Source: Daphnia carinata
Taxonomy: Eukaryota > Arthropoda > Branchiopoda > Diplostraca > Daphniidae
Length of the DNA: 64,000 nt
Assembly (NCBI RefSeq): GCF_022539665.2
Contig: NC_081337.1
Location: 8,904,679-8,968,678, forward strand
Direction: 5' to 3'
The position numbers and the translations under genes are program-made. The notes beneath the pieces are model-generated. The model did not search any database. It worked only from the letters and a program-made list of their open reading frames with translations, and was not told the origin of the DNA. Shown in pieces: positions 1-10,270 of this stretch; the first letter of the stretch is position 1, and each line of letters opens with the position of its first letter.

Positions 1-120
1 TGAGAATTAATTATTTTTGGCATCCAGCTGTTTAAATAATCTCAATTCAGTTAGTGAGCAGATGGCAGGAAGCAATTATCGTAAAAACTACGTCAGTCTC
101 ATCAAGGTTTTTTTTTTTAC

Positions 121-231
121 CCTGTAATCTATACCAATTGTGGCGATGTAAGAACCCGACATGAAGGTCTTGTCTTTGAAGCGGATCAACAGGCAACTTT
201 TACCCACCCCTGAGTCTCCCAGCATCATCAC
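121..231 (-). other. Alternative exon B of the Rab26-like gene (P-loop/switch I, vertebrate-like)
   Basis: Thirty-seven codons, phase 0 at both ends, with acceptor AG at 232-233 and donor GT at 119-120 (gtaaaa). It encodes VMMLGDSGVGKSCLLIRFKD and ends in ATIGIDYR, closer to the canonical Rab26/37 sequence than exon A. The residues between the P-loop and switch I (KTFMSGSY) differ clearly from those of exon A (GTFHPSSF), so effector or exchange-factor contacts could differ between isoforms. Confidence 0.85.
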
Positions 232-1883
232 CTGGACACACAAGACGTCAGAAATATGATCACAAATGAGCCGAAAGCTATAAAATGGTCGATTGCCACA
301 AAAGGATTGGCTGACTTGAATTAGTTCCACCAAACTCAGCTACCTTAAATTGGGCGCACGTTTGCTCATCTGTGTTGACGGCTGAAGGTCCCCGGAAGTC
401 GTAGTGGACGTTATTTGTGTCCTTAATTTTGATTCGATTATCTTTGGATTTCGTGCGGAACGAGCTGCCCCTAACTTGAATAAATCGGTATGTGGATGGA
501 TCAGACTGTGCCTCTTTGTTGCTCAAATCATTCGACACCGTCTGTCGTTTCAGGTTACTACCAAGCTGAGCTAGAGTCAACATTCTATCCCTTTACTAAA
601 AAAAAAAAACAAGCCTATAAAAACAAAAACAGCTGAATCTCCAGTTTGATTGGAGGTTGTACTAGTCGCTATGCGTAAAACGTGTTTGTAGCGTATGACA
701 CATAAACGGCAACTGCCACAAGTCGGTAACCGGCGAAAGGAAGTGTCTGCGTTGTCGACGGATAGGTTTGATTAGATCAACCCCAAAGAGGGGGGCGAGA
801 AAGGATAAGGAAAGTAGAGCACTTGTCCATCACCTCCTTTCCCTTCTTCCCTACCTAGTAACCCAATTTGCTCCTCCCCAGAATTTCAGCCAGTCGTTGT
901 TGCACTTGGCCGGGACAAGCGTGCGTAATAGTGGGCGACGTTAAAAAACATATGCTTTTCACTGACGAAAACAGACGCGCTACTAATGCAATAAAACAGG
1001 CTCGATTCAAACGAACGCAAACGACTTAAAAAGAAAGTTACCTTAAAACAAGATTATACAACTATGTCTCGGGAAATAGATCGCGTGATGTGTAAATCAG
1101 AGTTGAGAATTTCTCAGTTTCCGACGAACGCTGCAGTTGCGAATTATCTACTTTTCAAATGACGTCATACCCGATGGGCGCGTTTCTAAGGATCCTGCAC
1201 CAGGACGCTACTGCGCATCCAATGGATCGATCGAACACTTTGTTTTTCTGGTTTTTCCTCTTATTTTTTCAGGCTAGGTAAACGATTTATTCTTTGTTGT
1301 TAACGCTTTGTTTTGCCGCATACTCTAGTTAACCGAAACACTGTGAATCAACGAAAGCTGCCCCCCCCTTTTTTTTTAACCGGATGTTATAATATATCAT
1401 GCTAAAGTGGCGAAGATTTTGCTTACCGTAAAGCCAATGCCAACAGTGGCAGCAAACGAAGATGGATGGAAAGTTCCCGTATCGAATTGGACGAGGAGCG
1501 AAGTCTTTCCAACGCCACTATCGCCAACCAGGATAGTCTATAGAACAAAAATTGTTACAGGATGTTAGCAAGTGGTATAACTTAGCGTAAATTACCTTGT
1601 GAAGTATTTCTTCTATAGAAACGTCAGTTGCCGATGGAGCCAGTGGTGTTGCGGCAACGTATCCCCGATAGCCCGTATCACTTATCTCTTTGCGCACTTT
1701 CAAATCGACTGGGTGAAGGGGAGTATGATCAAGTCGGGAATGGAACGATCTTGAAGTACCGAAATCGTCTTCTTCAAAGACTTCGTCATCAGGCTCGTCC
1801 AGTCCCATACTGGCGAAAGTTTTATGCGCCTCTGGGATACCATCTGACGGAGTTTCGTCGCCATCCAACATCGGTTTTGCCAT
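121..1883 (-). CDS. Rab26: Rab26/Rab37-like small GTPase, 5' part (runs off the window start)
   Basis: Small GTPase of the Rab26/37 type, expected to act on secretory or synaptic vesicle traffic. The first coding exon is 1596-1883 (ATG at 1881-1883, 96 codons): an acidic, low-similarity N-terminal extension ending in IEEILHK before a clean donor. It can join, in phase 0, to either of two 111-base exons that both encode the P-loop and switch I: exon A (1427-1537, GDSGVGKTSLLVQF, ending ATVGIGFT) or exon B (121-231, GDSGVGKSCLLIRFKD, ending ATIGIDYR). A second possible first exon lies at 344-583. The exons for switch II (WDTAGQE), the NKxD motif and the prenylation tail must lie beyond position 1. 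Both alternatives keep the GKT/GKS lysine and the switch I threonine. Rab26 is preferred over Rab37 because of the long N-terminal extension; the assignment is by motif only. Confidence 0.85.
344..583 (-). other. Putative alternative first coding exon of the Rab26-like gene
   Basis: An open frame of 80 codons starts with ATG at 581-583 and ends ...CAQFK exactly at an AAG|gtagct donor, in phase 0, the phase required by exon B just downstream. It is rich in polar residues and resembles nothing I recognise, as expected for a Rab N-terminal extension. It lies between exons A and B, so a transcript starting here could use only exon B. The donor is only moderate and there is no transcript evidence. 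Confidence 0.45.
600..1260 (-). promoter_or_regulatory. Possible internal promoter region of the Rab26-like gene, with a CRE palindrome
   Basis: This stretch lies between exon A and the putative alternative first exon. It is less A/T-homopolymeric than other non-coding DNA here and contains a perfect cAMP-response palindrome TGACGTCA at 1160-1167. A TGCGCAT core and a CCAAT box follow at about 1213-1224. That fits an internal promoter for the second isoform. An 8-base palindrome is expected about once in 64 kb by chance, so this is only suggestive. Confidence 0.25.
1427..1537 (-). other. Alternative exon A of the Rab26-like gene (P-loop/switch I)
   Basis: Thirty-seven codons, phase 0 at both ends, flanked by an AG acceptor (1538-1539) and a GT donor (1425-1426, gtaagc). 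It encodes TILVGDSGVGKTSLLVQFDT and ends in ATVGIGFT. The usual acidic residue after the switch I GI motif is replaced by Gly (GIGFT instead of GIDF). The exon has exactly the length and phase of exon B and cannot be used together with it without duplicating the P-loop. Confidence 0.85.
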
Positions 1884-4800
1884 TACTAAAGTATCAAATG
1901 AAATGGCAAACAGCCCTCCTTGCAGATGATTAAAACCCGAAACTCCTTTGAAATAGGGTTACTCAAATGTTTAGTTTTCAAGCGCTTTCATCTGCATAAT
2001 GTAAATAAAAAAATGATGGAGCAATATTGTCCATCAACGGTACAGCAAGAGGTGAACGGGCCCATAAATAATTTTTTTTTACAGATCCAGTCAAAAATAA
2101 ATAAGAAAATCGATTTGCGGTTTGTCGACGCGTCGCTATCGCATTGAAGAGATCAATAAGATTTCCAGCGTGTCAAGAGAGAATTAAATCACAAAATAAA
2201 CCACACAATGTTTCGTTCCGACTGCCCTAAAAATTAGGGGGGGATATTTGAAATGGAATAATAGTATTTCGGACACAACTTGAATAATTTAGGATAACTT
2301 CTACGTTTCTGCCGAAAGCAAGTGGAATTGCGGTTGGTAAAACTCGCCGGGCGATAGTCCGGTCAAGTCGATAAAGACTGAAACAACAACTGGGTTGTCG
2401 TGAGTCAGAGAATCGTGTGGCGCGCAGCAGTAGCAGTAAGATGACACTACTGCTACGTTCACGCTAAGACGATTGGGCGCGAGTAGGAGGAGACTTATGA
2501 GAAAACACCCGGCCAAACCTAACGCGGTGCAAAAATACGCAGTGCCACAAACGGGCAATGTGCTCTAATCTCGCCGCACTATTTTTGGTTCGTCCGGGAA
2601 TAGACAAGACTACCCGTGCACGTTGAATTGCTTGCTCCCCAGTTGAGACCATCGATCGTCTCTCACTTGGCTCTCTTCCTTTTAATATCTCTGCCGCATT
2701 CTCGTTGACGTATTCCCTTTGATTTTGACGGGGTTCTTCGCTGCAAGATGTTAAAGATGCACATCGACAAAGGAAGCGCCCCCTGAACACAGAGAAATGG
2801 CAGGGAGATGTACAGAATTCGTAATAAGAGCTTCAATGATTTCAATCTTTCAACGCAAGATCATCTGTTGGTGCTTCGTGAATCATTCATATGTCCATGG
2901 TTGTCTGATTCCATGGAACCCGCAGGGACCGTGCGCGGTGGATCGAAGACGGAAACCGATCGATTTCCCTCAGAAAAATTGTGGGTGTTTTGTCAATAGT
3001 TAAAAGATATAAAACGCCAATGTTTGTAAGACTAAGTCTTTCTTGGACATCTACTTTCTATAGCTTTTCGTTACGGTTAGTTTTATCATTACGTACAGTT
3101 GACAAAGGCTCGTGATTAGTTAACAGACTGCCTATGTCGTTATCATTTAAATTCAAACTTGTTCCGAAGTTTGGGGAAGTTAACCGTTTCGAGAGTAGCT
3201 ACATGAACGTTGCTGCGCCTTGCACAGTCGCACAACCAACGTATTGAGTAGCGGAACGTTGCACACAAAGTTGGAAACAATCGAGTTAGGCAGGAAGCTT
3301 ATTTTCCTGTTTAACTCGTAGAAAGGAAAACTTTTTTTTTTTAGCTCAATAACCTTACGTCAAACTATTGACCTTTTCCAATTTAAATGCCATTATTTTC
3401 AAGTTAACCTTGTTATGCCAGCAGGACACACTTTCAATGTCTTTGGCCAACTTTGCAGTTTCTTTTTGCTTCGTGCCTTTGTCGGACTACTAATGCAACA
3501 GGGGTTTTGGTCTACCGAATTTCACGAAAAGGCAAGGGTTACAAAAACCAACTGGAAACCCAAAATTCCAAGTGTCAGTTGATCGTGCCAAAAGATGGGA
3601 AACACAACTAAATGCGTACATGAAGAATTGTTTGCGTAAGCGTTGGCGTAGCGCTAGACTTAACCATCCACAGTAGAAGAAAATGGTTTCCCACCAAACC
3701 TTAAGCGTGAAAGGGCTTCTGTGTATACGTTCAGTGTTCTTTGGCCAGATTTTCGTTAGCGTACAGTCCCATCAGTTCGTGTACCCATCGGTAAGTGTTT
3801 ACACAATCGATAAAATCCATCAACTATAGTTTTTAGGTAGGTAACCTTTACAAACTGGGACGCCAAGAAACACATTTCAAAACCGTGGGAACTACCGCAG
3901 TGAATGGAATATCTAAATTTGAAAATATGCCTACGTGAATAAGTTGAAATGCCACCCAAGGCGGAAAAAAAAGGCAAAGAATTTTTATGGAAGTTAAAAT
4001 AAATTCGTCTTGGGAAAAAAAAAACATTCACGACGAAAAATAAAACGCAATCGATAAATCCCACCAAATAGCAAACTGTAACATTAACAATATTACATAA
4101 CATTGACAGCGGTGAGGAAAAAGGCGGTAAGATATAATGGATAGCTTGTTTTACGGTTGGTAAGACTAAGATGAAGTAACTTACTTGAATACGGCAGCAT
4201 TAGCGGTATGCGCAATACTACTCAAGAGCAAAGAATAAAAAAGAAAAAACTCGGAGAAAAGGATAAGACACGAACAAGATTAGGGTGGCGGAAAAAAACT
4301 CCAGCAACGAAACCGTAACGATCTCTTTTTTCCTTCCAGTTTTTGTTTTGCCAAGAAAAGGCTTAGCTAATGATAGGCAACGTGTACAAGAAAAAGATTT
4401 CTAGAAAACGACAAAGAAAAACAACGAGCAAGTTCCCAATGACCTAGCGAAAGAAGAAGGGCGTTTGACAGGGCTCAACAGCGATTAGCATCCCATGAAA
4501 TTGAAATATAGAATTTTCTAGGAGGCTTTCAATTAAAAGTCTCTTGTTGTTATCCTAGACACCGAAGTGCCTAAAACACAAGTTATCACCAACGAATCCA
4601 AAATGCGTACCTTCTAGGGAAGGATTAAACGCAACGCCCAGCTGTTGCATCCGTCATCCCATAAAATAAAGTATTCGCATTTTAATGTTCTGAAACAGCA
4701 AAACACTGCAATATGAGAACAGGAGAACCATATAAGGTCGACCGATGCAGCCTCTCCGTTGATCGCCTCGGGTTCCACGCTTTTGTTGATATTTCCACTT

Positions 4801-6155
4801 TGGCAGCACATATGATGGCTTTTAATTTACGTATTGATTATGAACAAAGAGGCCGCCAGAGTGCTATTTAATGTTGCCCACGCTCTCCGCCCTTCTTACT
4901 TAAGTGATCCAATTATAAAGCTTATTCAGTTGTTGATTGGTATCAGCGACCAGCGCGACACGGCACCCTTTTTACAGCAGACAAAAGTGGAGAAGCTAAT
5001 AATGTGAAGGTCTTGAACTTAACAACGTCCTTTCATCTTCCGTCGCTTCTGTGACTGGCAATTCTAATCTAATTCTTTTCTACTGTTTAATTTTCTCTTG
5101 CTAAAGTGTTTTTCTAGTTTTTGGACAAGGGCGTATCCCATCATAAGAGTTCTACCGATTCTCAAGTAGTTGCACTTGAACATAAATGGGACTAAACTCG
5201 CACGAAAGAATCTCGGAGAGAGTTTATTACGAGTCACGGTCGTTCGTCTCCAGCCAGAGCTAAACGAATGCCCCCCCCCCCCCAAAGGCTTGGTTAATAA
5301 AATTTATATTCCACCAGTCCCAAGTAAATCTAATACGTGTTTCGTTTTTATAAGGATTTCCTTCGTACACGTTTAGCGAAGACGTTTGCTTCTGAAACAG
5401 ATGCAAACATCTTTTACCAACTTCTCTAGAATGGCTTTTTTTGTGTAAACCCCTCGCCTTTGTATTTCAGGAAAATGAAAGTGTAGGTTACCTCGAGTAC
5501 GAAACTAGTAATTTGTAGGGCTTGCAGTTTGTTCGAAAAAAAAAAAAATCAAAAATACAACGCGGATACGACAACGCGTAATGAAAAGGTGAGAGCAACT
5601 TTCGAAGAAAATCGACAGAAGGGTACGAGGCAACATAAAGAAATAATAATTAACAAGCGAAGACGACGCGTTTCTCCTGAAATTGAAAAGGATGTTCGAA
5701 GTTGCTATTGATCATTTGCGCTAATTGCAACTATTTTTGTCGTATCTATTCTCCTATTACTTCCATGTAATGATTGTGAAACGTCTGTTTCTATTGCATC
5801 CCACATTGTTTTGCAAGCCGAATTTTCATTAAAATAGAACATGAGAAACAACGTGAGAAACAAGAACAGTTTGAGATGAGGGAATAGTAAAGCTAATAAT
5901 TAGCAAGTGATATATTACAGTGGATGATACGTTTTGTATCTGGCATGTTTCAAATTGTTTGTAGGCAACAAAAAAAAAAGGTGGTTTAGCCAGACGTTTT
6001 AGTGTGTGTTACATTGCAAGCGACAGATGGGATGTTATGTGCCGAACAGGTGGCTTAACCCTATTTCAGTTGGGCAGTCACAAAACTAGTTTGTTCCTAT
6101 ATTTTTACACAGTATAACACTAGCCGGCGATACGTTGAGTTTGTAACTGATCAAT
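1884..6155. other. Non-coding interval, 4.3 kb
   Basis: No open frame here shows codon structure, recognisable domains or consistent splice phases. It probably contains the 5' flank of the Rab26-like gene and the upstream region of the SLC17 gene. The only notable sequence is a C homopolymer at about 5271-5283 and several A runs. I see no tRNA, mobile element or long repeat. Confidence 0.6.
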
Positions 6156-8334
6156 ATGGTCAATCAGGAATTGCTCTTAAATTGCGACGCTCGCTTTAGA
6201 CGTTATGGTACCACCGACAAAATGATAGAACACAAGCCCACAGGTAAATCAAATCAAATGTTAACTCTTGTTACGCTTTTCTTCCACTACTAACTTGTCA
6301 CAAACAAATGAAACAGATTATTTCGGTTCACGCCACAAGTTCGCCTTTATGGCTTTTCTCGGTTTGGCTGCCGTGTACATGGCGCGTGTTAATCTCTCGG
6401 TTACCATCGTTGACATGGTAAGAATGCCATCGTCTTCAGCAACAATAGTCAATACAACGAAACGCAATCCGACATCTACTGTGTGTCCAATAAGAAATGC
6501 CGCAACAACTTTTACGGTATAGACAATGCCACTTTCGGTCTTTGTTCAAACAAACGAAACATCTTCTTGATTTATGCGTTAGAATGACGGTGAGTTCGAT
6601 TGGGATATCGAGACTCAAGGATTCGTTCTCGGTTCCTTCTTCTGGGGTTATACTATAACGCAGATACCTGGCGGATTGCTAGCTAGAAAATTTGGTGGCA
6701 AATACGTTTTGGGTATCGGAATTTTCCTTACGGGGCTTTTGAGTCTCGCCACTCCATTGGCTGCTCGTTCTAGCACAACCACATTGATTACAGTTCGCAT
6801 ATTGACAGGGCTCGCAGAGGTAGGAAAAAAATAAAAATAAACAAATCAAATGTAATCTGAAAAATGCGCTTCTACGCTAGGGTGTAACTCTACCCGCTGT
6901 GCATCACATGCTTTCCGCATGGGTACCTACCCAGGAACGATCTACCATTGGTGCTTTTGTCTTGGCCGGTAAGGAATTCACAGTCGACATAAACCCCACA
7001 TCACTTTCGTCATCATTATCCTAAGCTTAATTAAATATAGGCATGCAATTCGGAACTGTAGTGGCCTTACCTTTATCCGGCTTCCTATGTGATGTCAACT
7101 TAGACGGTGGCTGGCCATTAGCTTTTTATGTTCCCGGTTTCCTGGCCGTCATCTGGTTCCTGGGCTGGTGGTGGGCGGTTTCAGACAGCCCGGAAAATGA
7201 TCCCCACATCTCCGAGGACGAGAGAAAGTTCATCCAAATTTCAATCGGTAATCTGCAGAGAGATTCAACTGTAAGTCTTGTGTTTCAATACATTTTAAAA
7301 CAGCTTATTATGATTAATATCGTTGTTATTTTAGATACAAACTCCTTGGCTGGCCATGGCCACCTCGGTTCACGTATGGGCCATTCTCATCGCTCATATT
7401 GGGAAATCTTGGGGATTTTCTATTCTTCTAACAGAACTACCAACTTATTTGAACACTGTCCTTCACTTTAACATGAAAGCAGTACAAGAAGCTTTACATG
7501 ATTGCACGTTTAACATTTGAATTCAAGTCGCTTTTGTTCGGTTCCAGAACTGTTTGCTTTCGGCAATGCCTTACATGGCTATGTGGCTGTGTTCCATCCT
7601 TTTCAGCTGTGCTGCAGATGAACTTCGACGCAAACATATCTTGAGCACAACGCAAACTAGGAAGCTTTTTAACACTATCGGTATGTTACAAGCGATGCCA
7701 CTTCTAATAACTTACAAACATTTGGATGGTAATAAATTGGTCACAGGATTCATAGCGCCAGCTTTCGCATTTGTGGGTGCATCGTTCACTGGATGTGATC
7801 AAGCAGCTACAGTTACATTGGTAAGGCTACGCACATCGACATCATAACTAATTTAAACAATTTGCTTTTCTTTTCAGATTATTTTAGCTACAGCATTCAT
7901 TGGGGCAGTTTATTCGGGATTCGAGGTAAGCCCACTGAGACTTTATGTTTCACGCCCGTGATAGAAAAATAAAATTATTAAGAAAGTTAAGACTACACGT
8001 TGTGCCTAGGTTAACCATATCGACATTGCCCCAGAACACGCTGGAGTACTTATGGGGATAACAAATTGTCTGGCAAGCACCTGCGGATTCATAGCTCCTT
8101 ACGTCATCAGCCAGATCGTCACCACACAGGTTTTTCTAATACACAACCTTGGCCTCATTTCCTTCTCACATTTCTTGTATTTTTTTTTTTACGATATAGG
8201 GATCAGTAGATCAATGGCGAATAGTATTCCTTCTTTCGGTTGTGGTTTACGTTGCGACAAATTCTTTTTACGTTGTTTTTGCAACGGGAGAAGAGCAACA
8301 ATGGAATAGAGCGAAAAGATCGGAAAGCAGTTAG
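6156..8334 (+). CDS. SLC17-family (sialin/phosphate-like) anion transporter
   Basis: A complete 11-exon gene for a 499-residue major facilitator protein, the usual length for sialin and related organic-anion cotransporters. Exons: 6156-6243, 6317-6516, 6583-6819, 6881-6968, 7041-7270, 7335-7481, 7548-7680, 7747-7820, 7878-7925, 8010-8129, 8200-8334; phases agree at every junction (1500 bases in total). Family marks include YMARVNLSVTIVDM in helix 1, FVLGSFFWGYTITQIPGG, the TLPAVHHMLSAWVPTQERS segment and ILLTELPTYLNTVLHF. The loop after helix 1 has several potential N-glycosylation sites (NTT, NAAT) and ends before NDGEFDWDIETQGF. An ELLL cluster near the N-terminus could serve lysosomal sorting. 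A donor GT right after VDM could give a shorter loop, but the longer exon keeps the Cys typical of this loop. Substrate cannot be told from sequence: sialic acid, glutamate, urate and phosphate carriers all belong to this family. Confidence 0.92.
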
Positions 8335-8774
8335 TAGCTGGGCAATTTAGACATGTATACGTACCACCAAATAGCTGCAATCACCACAATATCGTCTAAC
8401 CGCCAACTGCCATTGTTCTGTCACAAGGTGAGTATCCTATGGTGTTCCTGTAAAGATTGGCATGTATAATGTCATGGTCAAAGAACTAAACACATAAACA
8501 ATAGAAAATTAAAACAAGAAACGCCACAAGATTTTTTTCAGGAGGGGGGCGGGGGAGGTGGGTTCAACCTGGTCGTAACTAGTGGTTTTTTGCAATCTAA
8601 AAAGAAACAGTAAATGCATGAAACTGGTGGTCGTTTTCACAAGGTTTTTTCGTTGACTTTGGGAACAATCGCCATCATGAAATGAGAAAAATTCAGCGTT
8701 GTGTAAAAATGGATAAATGAAATTGGCAATAAAACTACACGGGTGGTGAGTTCCTGCTGTTTGGATTACCCGAG

Positions 8775-9299
8775 ATGAAATGGAGACCCAGTGTGCTAAC
8801 TGAAGCAAATGGCTATTCCATAAAATGGCGAATTACCGTAGTTGGAAACGATATGCCATGGGAGTAAGCACCGAATTTGTGGCAAGGGAACAATCCAAAT
8901 TGTTTTACTAACACCCAATGTTTCCCTTTGAATATTTCGCCACAAACCCCAACATTAGTCTCATGCTGCAAGAAGATATTGACCTTCGATTACAGATAGT
9001 TCTCAACGACATTGCTGATGGGCAGGTTAAATCTCAATATTGGAAAATGTGTTGCCTATGCAATCCTACATAACTAGTTTCAACTAACCATTGTATGCTT
9101 AGCTTTGGGAATCATTATTAGTCTTGGATGGAAACACGAACAAAGAATTAAGACTGATACACGTTAAGCAATTTTCTAAACTAAATTCAGTAATTGTTTT
9201 CATTTCCATACCTCCTAGGCAACTGTCGACGTGGGCTGGCACAAGTCGGAAGAAACTGATTCACTTTTAAGTATTAACATATACTCATTGCTGCCTTAA
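8775..9299 (+). CDS. Small unrecognised four-exon gene
   Basis: I do not recognise this protein. Four exons (8775-8863, 8959-9025, 9103-9162, 9219-9299) join with matching phases (2, 0, 0) into 297 bases ending at TAA 9297-9299, giving 98 residues from the ATG at 8775. Each intron is 56-95 bases with GT and AG ends: gtaagc is strong, gttaaa and gttaag are weaker. Residues are balanced and non-repetitive, with segments GYSIKWRITVVGNDMPW, DIDLRLQIVLNDIADGQ and LWESLLVLDGNTNKELRLI, alternating in a way that suggests a beta-sandwich. The frame is open upstream to about 8739, and an upstream exon 8353-8427 (ATG, 25 codons, CACAAG|gtgagt donor) has a compatible phase, so the true start may be earlier. 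It lies 440 bases after the SLC17 stop and could also be a divergent relic. Function unknown. Confidence 0.5.
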
Positions 9300-10270
9300 A
9301 AAAAAGGAACCCAGTTGTGTCAAAATCTTTTATATATAGGGTTCAGTGACCAGTACGACTTTTCCAGAAACAAAAACTGTCCAGACTCTTAAGCAGAGAG
9401 ATAATTATCTATGTGTCCACTGAGCAAAGCAACGAGCCAACAACGAGTGAAGCAACATTGCAATTGTCGTCTAAAACATTTCTCCAAATATTCTACTTTT
9501 TCTCATAATTCTTAAAATTTTACTTTAAAAATGAATATCAACTTTAATCCATGAATACACTTTCTGGTTTCATTCCATACATGAAAACCAATCTTTTGTA
9601 TTTTTGACAAAACAAATTGGGTGTAGGAAAGAAGGGTTGCAGGCATCCCACCCCTCTCCCCCACATCCTTTTTTTCTGTTGGCAGCCATTATCAATTGCA
9701 AGTTCATTTGTACGACAACTGTTTATTTACAGAAAACGTGCGATTTTAAGGTAGAAAAAAAGGACGATCTCAATAACGCACGTGGAACAAAATAAAGCAA
9801 CTGGATAATCAACTGGATCAAAACGCAGAATCTGGCGGGAGATGTGTCCCATCTCTTCGATCGGCTGCTAGCCTTTTTTTCCTTCTTCCGTAAACAATGC
9901 AAAATAGAATACAAGTGACACCTTTTGCTGTGGCCTGTGGAACACATTAAGAAATACGAGAAAAACCAGCAATAAAAAAATACTACGACTGATGTAAATA
10001 ATAAAAAAGGACAACGAAAATGCGAATGGAAAACGGTAAACGTTAACGCAAGCAAATTAAAATTATCACAGCCGTCCGATAGCCGCATGGCAGTTGCCTA
10101 TACCGCATATTATACATTTACTGCTTTGTAGCAGACGCTTCGCGTGACTAGAATAAACTATCATGTCTTTTCAAAAACAAATACAAGTGGACGAATCATT
10201 GTCGAACGAAGTAGAAGGGAACAGCTTGGAGAATATCGTTCAAGAGGCAGTTTTAGACTCGGAAGTGAGC
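9300..10270. other. Intergenic interval between the small gene and the guanylyl cyclase
   Basis: About 1 kb without a supported gene. It should hold the 3' ends of two convergent transcripts: the small gene on the plus strand and the cyclase on the minus strand. Open frames here are short and low in complexity. Nothing else seen. Confidence 0.5.
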
